From Modestobacter sp. (GTDB lineage Bacteria; Actinomycetota; Actinomycetes; Mycobacteriales; Geodermatophilaceae), in contig JAOPVN010000032.1 in NCBI GenBank assembly GCA_025966175.1, positions 1-23,035 on the forward strand: DNA of 23,035 nucleotides, in the 5' to 3' direction. Made by a program: the position numbers and the translations under genes. Every line of letters begins with the position of its first letter. Position 1 is the stretch's first letter. Below are positions 15,086 to 21,637 of this stretch, piece by piece. Below the pieces are notes generated by a model. It saw nothing but the letters and a program-made list of their open reading frames with translations. It was not told the DNA's origin and did no database searches.

Positions 15086-15783
15086 AGCTCCTCCGGTTCC
15101 TCGTACCAGCGCACCCGGTCACCGACCGCGGCGCGCATCCGCGCCTTGGCGCCCAGCGGGATCGCCTGCCACCGTTCGAGCAGCTCGGCCGCCCGGCCCG
15201 CCGCCACCGGGTCCGGGGCGGCGGCCAGCGTCTCCAGGGAGCCGCGGGCGGTGCGCCACAGCCCCCAGTCGTTGCGCACCAGCTCGGTGAGCCGGCCGCG
15301 CTGCGCGCAGACGTCGTCCCAGCGGTCGGTGAGCAGGGCGAGCAGGTCGGAGATGTCCTTGGGCTCCAGGCGCACCACCTGCAGCTTGGTCAGCAGCAGC
15401 TCGGCCAGCGGCAGCGTGGGCTGCCCGGCCGGCAGCGCCCTGCCCCAGGTCAGCACGTGGCAGAGCCGGAACTCGTCGACGAAGACGTCCAGGTGTGACC
15501 CGTCGGCGTCCTCGTAGCGCATCCGGCTGGCACCGTTCATCCGGTTGAACGGCTCGTCGGCCACGAACCCGGCGGCCACGGCGAGCTCGTCCAGCGCGCG
15601 CCGCGCCCGCCCCGTCGTCGCCAGGTCGATGTCGGCCAACGAACGGTGGTACCGGCCACCGGCCCGGGCGGAGCCGCAGAGGAGCTGGAAGGCGACCCCG
15701 CCGAGGGCCGCGGCCGGGACCTGCGCCTCGGCGGCGGCCGAGAGCAGGACCTGGGCCCGGGCGGTGCGATCGATGTCGGTCAT
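15082..15783 (-). CDS. Nucleotidyltransferase-fold protein
   Basis: 233 aa. An N-terminal LGGVAFQLLC segment leads to SLADIDLATTG (Asp51-x-Asp53), and a third acidic strand HLDVFVDE lies around Asp99. This is the metal-binding layout of the polymerase-beta-like nucleotidyltransferase superfamily. The C-terminal part (LLLTKLQVVRLEPKDISDLLALL) resembles AbiEii/MNT-type proteins. Substrate is unknown. It starts seven bases after the permease stop and shares a GTGA overlap with the SnoaL-like gene, so it belongs to the operon. No abortive-infection partner is present, which argues against a toxin-antitoxin reading. Confidence 0.75.
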   Translation of the reverse strand: MTDIDRTARAQVLLSAAAEAQVPAAALGGVAFQLLCGSARAGGRYHRSLADIDLATTGRARRALDELAVAAGFVADEPFNRMNGASRMRYEDADGSHLDVFVDEFRLCHVLTWGRALPAGQPTLPLAELLLTKLQVVRLEPKDISDLLALLTDRWDDVCAQRGRLTELVRNDWGLWRTARGSLETLAAAPDPVAAGRAAELLERWQAIPLGAKARMRAAVGDRVRWYEEPEEL

Positions 15784-15790
15784 CGTCGGC

Positions 15791-17440
15791 TCAGTCCGGG
15801 GGGATCTCGCGGAACGCGAGCTCCAGATCGATGCCCTGCCGCCGGCGGACGAACCGCGAGACGTAGTACAGGAGCACGCCCAGCGGGAAGAAGGCCAGGC
15901 TGGTCCAGAACATCCCCGGGCTGGCGGTCGGGTTGACGCCCGAGGAGGGGTCGCGGGCGAAGTTCCAGACGATGAACAGCGCGGCCGCAGCGCCCAGCAG
16001 GGCCACGACGGTCAGCCGCGGGACCTTGCCGAAGTACCCGCGGATGGGCGCCGTCTCGTACTGGTCGCGGTAGCGGAAGGGCAGCAGCGCTGCGGCGAGG
16101 CAGCCGATGGCCAGCGTGATCAGCTGCGGGAAGGCGCCGACGACGACGGTCAGCTGCGAGCCGTAGGCCCAGAACCAGGAGACGACCGCCGAGACCACCG
16201 TGACGACGACGACGGCGACGTAGGGCGAGTTGGTGCGGTGGCTGACCTTGGCCAGGCCCTCGGGCGCGACCCGGTCCATCGACCAGCCGAACATGCAGCG
16301 GGTCATGATCAGCAGCGACATCGGGACGGTCGGCACCAGCCACGACCCGAAGCCCAGGATGATCAGCACGCCGAGCACGGTGCTGCCCGAGGCGCCCGCG
16401 GCGGTCTCCATGTAGGTCGGGGCCGCGGCAAGGCCGAGCGCCGCCGGGTCCGCCGCCGCGACCGACCCGAGGAAGCCCGAGCCGAGCTTGCCGAGGCTGA
16501 CCCAGATGAGCACCAGGGACCCGAGGACGGCGACCACGGCGGTGAGCGGCCCGGCCAGCAGCTGGGCGCGGCGGCTGGCCCGCACCTCGCCGGCGAAGTA
16601 GGACGACCCCAGGTAGTAGGGCAGTGAGAAGGACGGCCAGGTGACGGCCAGCAGCGTCGCGCCGAAGGAGAACCCGGCGAGCCCGAAGCCGGCGTCGGCG
16701 GCCGAGCTCGCCGCCGCGGCCGCCGCGTCGGGCACCCCGCCGGCGCCCTCGACGTAGGAGTTGAAGTGCGCGATCAGGCTGTCGTGCGACTGGAACAGCA
16801 GCGCGGCGAGGAAGGCGACGAGGCCCACGGCGCTGACCGGCAGGGTGTAGCGGAAGATCCGCAGCACCGAGCGGGTCGGCTTGAGGATGAACAGCGCCCC
16901 GAAGCCGAGGACGAACAGCTCGCTGACCAGGAAGACCGCCAGCGGCTCGGTGAGCGTGCCGGAGAGGTCGAGCAGCCAGCTGCTGCCGGTGCCCACCCCC
17001 AGCAGCCGGGCCAGCGGGGCCAGGCACCACTGGCAGAAGTAGTAGCCGGCCGAGGTGAGGAAGACGGCCTGGAACACCACGAAGGCGAAGTTGGCGGCGA
17101 AGCCCACCGCCGGGTGGATCAGCCGGCTGATGAAGACGTAGTCACCGCCGCTGCGCCGCATGACCGAGCTGGCCACCGCGTAGGTGACCAGGATCGGCAG
17201 CGCCACCAGCAGGCCGATCAGCATCACCAGGTACAGGTTGGCGCCGGCGTAGAAGGGCAGCACGATGCCCAGCACGAACGAGACCATGATCGGGAACGTC
17301 GCCGTGTAGAGGTTGACCAGCGACGCGTCGAAGGTGGAGGCCGCGCGGACCAGACCGGAGGACTTGCGCGCGAAGACGTCGGCCGAGCCCCCCACGGTGA
17401 GGTCGGCGAGGGAACGAGCCCTCGGCTGTTCGGTATCCAT
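15791..17440 (-). CDS. APC-superfamily permease
   Basis: 549 aa with about twelve hydrophobic segments. The first is near residues 42-70 (LYTATFPIMVSFVLGIVLPF). The second is followed by the loop SSVMRRSGGDYVFISRLIHP, which matches the amino acid/polyamine/organocation (APC) signature (GGDYVF). Large loops occur near residues 240-275 (Ala-rich) and 345-375. Such permeases import amino acids, amines, purines or similar solutes with protons. ATG 17440 has AAGGAGAA five bases upstream, so the longer frame to 18040 is spurious. It starts 11 bases after the metallophosphoesterase stop and is presumably the uptake system of the LacI-controlled pathway. Confidence 0.88.
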   Translation of the reverse strand: MDTEQPRARSLADLTVGGSADVFARKSSGLVRAASTFDASLVNLYTATFPIMVSFVLGIVLPFYAGANLYLVMLIGLLVALPILVTYAVASSVMRRSGGDYVFISRLIHPAVGFAANFAFVVFQAVFLTSAGYYFCQWCLAPLARLLGVGTGSSWLLDLSGTLTEPLAVFLVSELFVLGFGALFILKPTRSVLRIFRYTLPVSAVGLVAFLAALLFQSHDSLIAHFNSYVEGAGGVPDAAAAAASSAADAGFGLAGFSFGATLLAVTWPSFSLPYYLGSSYFAGEVRASRRAQLLAGPLTAVVAVLGSLVLIWVSLGKLGSGFLGSVAAADPAALGLAAAPTYMETAAGASGSTVLGVLIILGFGSWLVPTVPMSLLIMTRCMFGWSMDRVAPEGLAKVSHRTNSPYVAVVVVTVVSAVVSWFWAYGSQLTVVVGAFPQLITLAIGCLAAALLPFRYRDQYETAPIRGYFGKVPRLTVVALLGAAAALFIVWNFARDPSSGVNPTASPGMFWTSLAFFPLGVLLYYVSRFVRRRQGIDLELAFREIPPD

Positions 17441-17451
17441 GGCGTTCTCCT

Positions 17452-18384
17452 TCAGCCCGCGACGAGTTGGCAGCGCTTGACCCGGCCTGGCTTGATTTCC
17501 AGAACCGCACCCAGCAACGAGCCCTGCTCGTACTCGCTCCCGGGGTTGACCACGGTGGAGCCACCGACCTTGGTGACCCCCCGTCCTTCGTGGATGTGGC
17601 CGTGCAGGCTGAGCACCGGCTGGAACTCGGCGATCGCCTCGGCGACGGCGGTCGACCCCACCGGCACCATGTCCGGCTGCCCGCCCACGAGCTGGATCTG
17701 CAGCTCGTCGTCGAGCCGGGGCGCCTGGTCCAGGCCGCAGTCGTACGGCGGCACGTGAACGTTGAAGATCGTCCGGGCGGGGTCCCCGGAGCGGCGCAGC
17801 TCCACGAGCCGGTCGCGGAGCTGCTCCTCGGTGCACTCCCGGTTCGTGCGCCAGGGCGTCACGTTGCTCCAGCCCAGCGACGCCAGCGTGAACTCGCCGA
17901 CCTGCAGCGGGCCGTCGTGGGCGTACCGGACCGGCCCCTGGTCCAGCAGCGGGACCATGTCGTCGAAGTCGTCGTTCCCCAGCCCGATGTAGAGCTCGGT
18001 GCGCGAGCCGGACAGCCGCTCGACCGCCCAGGCGATCCACTCCTCGGTGCGCTCCAGGGCCAGCCGGTGCAGGGTGCTCTCGACCAGACCCTGGTCCAGC
18101 CGCAGCTGCTGCACGAACTCCTCGTCGGTCGTCAGGGTGTAGGCCCCGACGGTGCCGACCCGGCGGGTGAACTCGGCGACCTCCGCCGCCGTCTCCAGCG
18201 CGAAGCGGGTGCCGCGGAAGGTGGCGCGCCAGCCGGAGCCGTCGGCGATCACGGGAACGAGCTCCTTGCCGGCCAGGTCACCGCCCATCAGCAGGTGGTC
18301 GACCTTGTAGAACGCGGCGGCGTTGACGAGCTTGCGGAAACAGGTCGTCGACCCGTGGATGTCCGAGGCGAAGAACAACTTCAT
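17452..18384 (-). CDS. Calcineurin-like metallophosphoesterase
   Basis: 310 aa. The two-metal phosphoesterase motifs appear in order: ASDIHGS (Asp8, His10), LLMGGDLAG (Asp36), GLGNDDFDD (usual GNHD, here GNDD), FNVHVPPYD and SLHGHIHEGRG. NPGSEYEQG near the C-terminus resembles the closing motif of YfcE/Icc-like enzymes. These hydrolyse phosphodiesters or phosphomonoesters with Mn/Fe/Zn. Cytoplasmic, with no signal peptide. ATG 18384 is fixed by a strong GAAGGAGGTG. It is the first gene of the five-gene operon. The missing His in GNDD suggests either altered metal ligation or a subfamily variant. Confidence 0.88.
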   Translation of the reverse strand: MKLFFASDIHGSTTCFRKLVNAAAFYKVDHLLMGGDLAGKELVPVIADGSGWRATFRGTRFALETAAEVAEFTRRVGTVGAYTLTTDEEFVQQLRLDQGLVESTLHRLALERTEEWIAWAVERLSGSRTELYIGLGNDDFDDMVPLLDQGPVRYAHDGPLQVGEFTLASLGWSNVTPWRTNRECTEEQLRDRLVELRRSGDPARTIFNVHVPPYDCGLDQAPRLDDELQIQLVGGQPDMVPVGSTAVAEAIAEFQPVLSLHGHIHEGRGVTKVGGSTVVNPGSEYEQGSLLGAVLEIKPGRVKRCQLVAG

Positions 18385-18388
18385 CAAG

Positions 18389-18398
18389 CACCTCCTTC
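18389..18398 (-). promoter_or_regulatory. Strong ribosome-binding site of the metallophosphoesterase
   Basis: GAAGGAGGTG, nearly a full anti-Shine-Dalgarno match, lies four bases before ATG 18384. It excludes the longer in-frame start at 18444, which would lie on the -10/operator region. Confidence 0.8.
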
Positions 18399-18424
18399 GC
18401 GTGTGAGCCGGTCGGCTGCGGAGG

Positions 18425-18453
18425 ACGCTAAGCAGGCTGAACACTCACGTCAA
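18425..18453 (-). promoter_or_regulatory. Promoter of the metallophosphoesterase-permease-SAHH-like operon
   Basis: On the minus strand: TTGACG (18453-18448), exactly 17 bases of spacer, TAGCGT (18430-18425). A start near 18418 gives a leader of about 34 bases. The -35 is the right half of the operator palindrome. Confidence 0.7.
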
Positions 18454-18464
18454 GCGCTTGACGT
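18447..18464. promoter_or_regulatory. LacI-type operator palindrome
   Basis: ACGTCAAGCGCTTGACGT is a perfect 18-base palindrome with the central CG typical of LacI/GalR operators. It overlaps the operon -35, so a bound repressor would block RNA polymerase. The regulator is most likely the LacI-family protein encoded at the far end of the operon. Confidence 0.78.
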
Positions 18465-18529
18465 TTCCCGGTCGTTAACTCTCCGCATGCGTCTCGGCCG
18501 CCCCTCCGGCACCAGGCCGGAGCGCGACC

Positions 18530-18546
18530 TAGCGTTGCCCGACGTG
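18530..18546 (+). promoter_or_regulatory. -10 box and leaderless start of the geranylgeranyl-reductase-like gene
   Basis: TAGCGT at 18530-18535 lies eight bases before GTG 18544, placing transcription and translation starts together. This favours GTG 18544 over the in-frame ATG 18487, which has no Shine-Dalgarno. Confidence 0.5.
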
Positions 18547-19665
18547 GAGCACGCGGACGTCGTCGTGGTGGGTGGTGGCCCGGCCGGTGCCGCCTGCGCG
18601 GCCGCCGTCCGCCGGACCCGGCCGGACGCCGACGTGCTGGTGCTCGACCGCGCCGACTTCCCGCGGGACAAGGTGTGCGGCGACGGGATCTCCCCGGAGG
18701 CCCTCGACGTCCTCGCCGGCCTCGGGATCGACGTGGGCACGCTGACCGACGGGTTTCCCGCCGTTCGCCGGCTGCGGCTGCAGGGCCCGCGCGGGACGAC
18801 GGTCGAGCGGGAGACGGTGCGCCCCTCGGTCGTGGTGCCGCGGGCGGTGCTGGACGGCCGGCTGCTGGCCCAGGTGCTGGCCGGCGGGGTGCGCTTCCAG
18901 CGGCACACGGTGCGCTCGGTCGCCGTCCACGCCGACCACGTCGAGGTCGACGGCCGGTTCCGTGCCGCCGTGCTGGTCGGTGCGGACGGCGCCGAGTCCG
19001 TCGTCCGCCGGGCACTGGGCGTGGCCCCGAACGCCCCGGACCGGCTCGCCGTGGCGATCCGCGGGTACGCCCCCGTGCTGCCCGGCACCGACGGCGTGCA
19101 GGTGGTGACGACGACGGAGCAACGGTGGCCGGCGTACGCGTGGTCGTTCCCGCTCGGCGACGGACGGGCCAACGTCGGCTACGGCGAGCTGGTCTCGGGC
19201 GGGGTGACCCGGGCGGAGCTGGTCGCCGGGCTGCACCGGCTGCTGCCGGGCGTCGAACCGGCAGAGCTGCGCGCCCACCGGCTGCCGCTGTCGACCGGAC
19301 GACCCCGGCTACCGGGCGGCCGGGTGCTGCTGGCCGGGGACGCGCGGTCGCTGATCAACCCCCTCACCGGGGAAGGCATCTTCTACGCCGTGCTCTCGGG
19401 GGCGCTTGCCGGAGTGACCTCGGCGCAGGGTGCCCAGGCCGGTCAGGTGCACCGGCGGCTGCTGCGCCGCCGGCTGGGTGGGCACCTGCGGTCCTGCGGC
19501 CTGGCCTCCCAGCTGAGCCGGTGGCCGGTGCTGATGGACGCCGCCGTGCGGGCCGCCCAGGACGAGCAGCAGGTGTTCGACGACGTCGTCCGGCTGGGGC
19601 TGGCCGACGGCCGGCTCACCGCGCGGACGCTGGCCGGCACGGCGCGCCGGCTGGCGTTCAGCTGA
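18544..19665 (+). CDS. Geranylgeranyl reductase family FAD-dependent oxidoreductase
   Basis: 373 aa. The N-terminal FAD fold VVVVGGGPAGAACA (residues 6-19) is followed by LDRADFPRDKVCGDGIS, the family's R-x-K-x-CG-x-G signature. A second FAD motif, VLLAGDARSLINPLTGEGIFYA, lies near residues 262-285. The family reduces prenyl double bonds (chlorophyll side chains, archaeal lipids, menaquinone tails) or acts on other hydrophobic substrates. Actinobacterial members may modify menaquinone or carotenoid-related lipids, but no pathway partner is nearby. It converges on the GGDEF gene with an eight-base overlap. An ATG at 18487 would add 19 residues that do not look like part of the domain. Confidence 0.85.
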   Translation: MEHADVVVVGGGPAGAACAAAVRRTRPDADVLVLDRADFPRDKVCGDGISPEALDVLAGLGIDVGTLTDGFPAVRRLRLQGPRGTTVERETVRPSVVVPRAVLDGRLLAQVLAGGVRFQRHTVRSVAVHADHVEVDGRFRAAVLVGADGAESVVRRALGVAPNAPDRLAVAIRGYAPVLPGTDGVQVVTTTEQRWPAYAWSFPLGDGRANVGYGELVSGGVTRAELVAGLHRLLPGVEPAELRAHRLPLSTGRPRLPGGRVLLAGDARSLINPLTGEGIFYAVLSGALAGVTSAQGAQAGQVHRRLLRRRLGGHLRSCGLASQLSRWPVLMDAAVRAAQDEQQVFDDVVRLGLADGRLTARTLAGTARRLAFS

Positions 19666-20683
19666 CGCCGGCGACCTCGACCCGGCCGCGGCCGCCGCGT
19701 TTGGCCGCGTAGAGCGCGGCGTCGGCGGCGGCGTAGAGCTCCTCCAGGCCGACGGCATGGGAGGGGGCGTGCGCGACGCCCAGGCTGGCCGAGATGGCCA
19801 GCAGGGTGCCGTCGGCGAGGGTCAGCGGCGTGGCACGGACGGCGTCCAGCACCTCGGTGGCCCGCCGGACCGCGACGTCGGCCGGGCAGTCGGGCAGCAG
19901 GACGGCGAGCTCGTCGCCGCCCATCCGGCTGAGCACCGCGTCGCCGGCGCGGACCACCGTGCGCAGCACGCCGGCGATGTGCGCCAGCGCGTCGTCGCCG
20001 ACCGGGTGACCGTGCTCGTCGTTGATGGACTTGAAGGCGTCGACGTCCACGAGCACCAGCGCGGTGCCATGCGGCGCGGCCCGGCTGGCCAGCGCGCCGG
20101 ACAGTGCCTCGTCGAGCACCCGGCGGTTGACCAGGCCGGTGAGCGAGTCGACCGTCGCCTGGGCGTGCAGCATGGCGACCAGTCGGGACTGGGCGTCCCC
20201 GGAGCGGACCAGCATCACGGCCATGACGATGAGCACGGCGCCGAAGAAGCTCAGGTCGCTGACCGCGGCGGCCACGTCCTCCAGGTGGAGGAGCACGACG
20301 ACGTCCAGCGCGATCGCGACCGCGGTCACCACGGCGACGGCGTTCCGGTGCAGGTGCACCCCGGCCCAGAGCACCGGGAAGGCGAGGAATGCCTGCGCAC
20401 CGGCCGAGGGGTCCTGGGTCACGTAGTTCATCCCGCAGCACAGCACGACGCCGATCAGCGCGAGGACCGTGTACCCGCCCCAGCGGTCCAGCCGCTCCGG
20501 CGCCGTCCAGCAGTAGACGCCGGCCAGACCCACGAGGCAGGCGGAGGTGAGCCACGATCCGACGACGCCCTGTGTGCTCATCGCGTTGGGTCCGAAGTTC
20601 GAGAAGACCAGCATCGTGACGGCACAGACCAGCAGCACCAGGACGGCTGTCCGGGCTGCTGCACGCGGGTCGCGCGCCCTCAT
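19658..20683 (-). CDS. Membrane-anchored GGDEF-domain protein (putative diguanylate cyclase)
   Basis: 341 aa. Six hydrophobic segments fill residues 10-175 (first TAVLVLLVCAVTMLVF), then a GGDEF domain begins at DSLTGLVNRRVLDEAL. The active-site loop is RMGGDELAVLLPD, with Leu replacing the usual Phe of GGDEF. Upstream, RAGDAVLSR resembles the RxxD inhibitory site but has one extra residue between it and the loop. Such proteins make cyclic di-GMP from GTP; whether these changes reduce activity is unknown. ATG 20683 is chosen where the membrane domain begins. No strong Shine-Dalgarno is seen, and GTG 20701 is an alternative. The longer frame runs into the tRNA-like sequence. Confidence 0.87.
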   Translation of the reverse strand: MRARDPRAAARTAVLVLLVCAVTMLVFSNFGPNAMSTQGVVGSWLTSACLVGLAGVYCWTAPERLDRWGGYTVLALIGVVLCCGMNYVTQDPSAGAQAFLAFPVLWAGVHLHRNAVAVVTAVAIALDVVVLLHLEDVAAAVSDLSFFGAVLIVMAVMLVRSGDAQSRLVAMLHAQATVDSLTGLVNRRVLDEALSGALASRAAPHGTALVLVDVDAFKSINDEHGHPVGDDALAHIAGVLRTVVRAGDAVLSRMGGDELAVLLPDCPADVAVRRATEVLDAVRATPLTLADGTLLAISASLGVAHAPSHAVGLEELYAAADAALYAAKRGGRGRVEVAGVS

Positions 20684-20783
20684 CGACGCAGGGATCTGCA
20701 CACCGGAGGGATCGGCACGCGGAGACGATTGCTGGGACACGACCGTTCGGGAACGGACCCTTTGGGGTGAGTCGTCCGTCTCT

Positions 20784-20880
20784 GCGGAGGGCGTGGGATT
20801 CGAACCCACGATGGGTGTTACCCCATAGCGGTTTTTCACGACCGCGCGCAGCTGGCTTCGCGGAAACCGGCGCACCATCC
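20784..20880 (-). tRNA. Degenerate tRNA-Ser-like sequence (probable pseudogene or attachment scar)
   Basis: Read on the minus strand, the 3' half is tRNA-like: anticodon stem GCGGT/ACCGC, a long variable arm (ATGGG-GTAACA-CCCAT), a T-arm GTGGG-TTCGAAT-CCCAC and acceptor GCCCTCC followed by GC. The long variable arm and TGA in the anticodon loop suggest tRNA-Ser. Faults: the anticodon loop has eight bases (CGTGAAAA), the D-arm region is about nine bases too long without a clean stem, and the 5' acceptor GGATGGT has one mismatch. I read it as a broken tRNA or an integration footprint. Confidence 0.5.
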
Positions 20881-21207
20881 TGGCGCGCGGCCACCACCAT
20901 TCACGCGCGCCAGTGCTCGGGCAGCCGGTCGAGATGCTCAGCCGGGTGCCCCGGCCACGCCGCTCCGTGTGCGGACGGGCGGCGATTCAGCACGCCGTCC
21001 GCACAACGGACCCCGGAGACCGGCCGGACACCCTCCGGGCCACCGCACGTCCCATCGGCTCGTCCGATGACTCCCAGCGACAGCGCGTGATCAACATCAT
21101 GGTGCTGGGTGCCGACATTCCTGGTGCACGGCAGCCCCACCGCCCGGTGGGCACGCGTGGCCACGGTGCTCACTCGGGCCTGGCTACCCAATGAAAGGAC
21201 CACCCCC
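20881..21207. other. Intergenic region between tRNA-like sequence and secreted-protein gene
   Basis: No coding frame here has a believable protein. A short stem CCCACC-GCCC-GGTGGG lies at 21136-21151, and AAAGGA just before 21208 serves the next gene. No -35/-10 pair could be assigned with confidence. Confidence 0.4.
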
Positions 21208-21576
21208 ATGCGCAAGACGATTCTCGCCGGCGCCCTGGCGGCCGGCGCGCTGGCCGTGGCGGTCGGATCGGCCTCGACCGCCAGCAGCACCATTCCGTCC
21301 AGTTTCGCGGGCTACGGCACGTCGACCATCTCCGGGGCATCGGCCACCAGTCTCGTGTACACGCTGGCCGGGGATGGCAAGACCATCACGGGAGCCGACC
21401 TGATCTTCACGGGAGACGTGAGGGCTCGGACCGTCAAGGCCGGCTTCGGCACCAGCGACCTGACGAGCTGCACCGTTTCCCAGACCCTCGACGGGGGCTC
21501 GAACACGACGGTGACCTGCAGTGGGTTCACGCAGGACACCACCGCGTCGTCCGCCTTCAACGTCGCCGTCAGCTGA
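21208..21576 (+). CDS. Small secreted protein
   Basis: 122 aa. Residues 1-24 form a Sec signal peptide (MRKTILAGALAAGALAVAVG, then Ala/Ser-rich). The mature part is Ser/Thr/Gly-rich with alternating beta strands (SLVYTLAGDG, ADLIFTGD, TVTCSGF) and just two cysteines about 21 residues apart, probably a disulfide. It ends AFNVAVS. It looks like a small single-domain beta-sandwich surface or fibre protein, with no recognised family name. AAAGGA precedes ATG 21208 by about nine bases. The next gene encodes a signal peptidase fusion, so it is the obvious candidate client, as with TasA-like proteins and SipW. Confidence 0.8.
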   Translation: MRKTILAGALAAGALAVAVGSASTASSTIPSSFAGYGTSTISGASATSLVYTLAGDGKTITGADLIFTGDVRARTVKAGFGTSDLTSCTVSQTLDGGSNTTVTCSGFTQDTTASSAFNVAVS

Positions 21577-21581
21577 TGACT

Positions 21582-21622
21582 CGGGCGCTGCGGGCCGCGC
21601 CCAGCCCGGTCCGCAGCGCCCG
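21582..21622 (+). terminator. Strong hairpin between secreted-protein and signal-peptidase genes
   Basis: The 12-base arms 21582-21593 and 21611-21622 (CGGGCGCTGCGG / CCGCAGCGCCCG) are perfectly complementary and can extend inward by three more pairs. A pyrimidine-rich CTTCCTTCC stretch follows. It starts six bases after the stop, fitting an attenuator that keeps secreted-protein output above that of the peptidase. Confidence 0.7.
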
Positions 21623-21637
21623 CTGACCTTCCTTCCG

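Noticed and set aside
15082..15783. AbiEii-type toxin with the DUF559/AbiEi-like gene as antitoxin
   Set aside because: The two genes are about 6.3 kb apart in unrelated operons, while AbiE systems are adjacent and co-transcribed.
18458..18490. Plus-strand promoter using the same TTGACG for the flavoprotein gene
   Set aside because: No -10 box lies 16-18 bases downstream; the TAGCGT at 18530 near GTG 18544 is a better explanation.
20743..20756. CCGTTC-GG-GAACGG palindrome upstream of the GGDEF gene, considered as an SOS box
   Set aside because: The actinobacterial LexA box has GAAC then GTTC; here the half-sites are in the opposite order. It could be a small hairpin but has no supporting context.
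20784..20880. tRNA-Sec identity for the tRNA-like sequence
   Set aside because: The anticodon loop holds TGA rather than TCA, and the T-loop orientation fixes the minus strand, so a selenocysteine tRNA does not fit.
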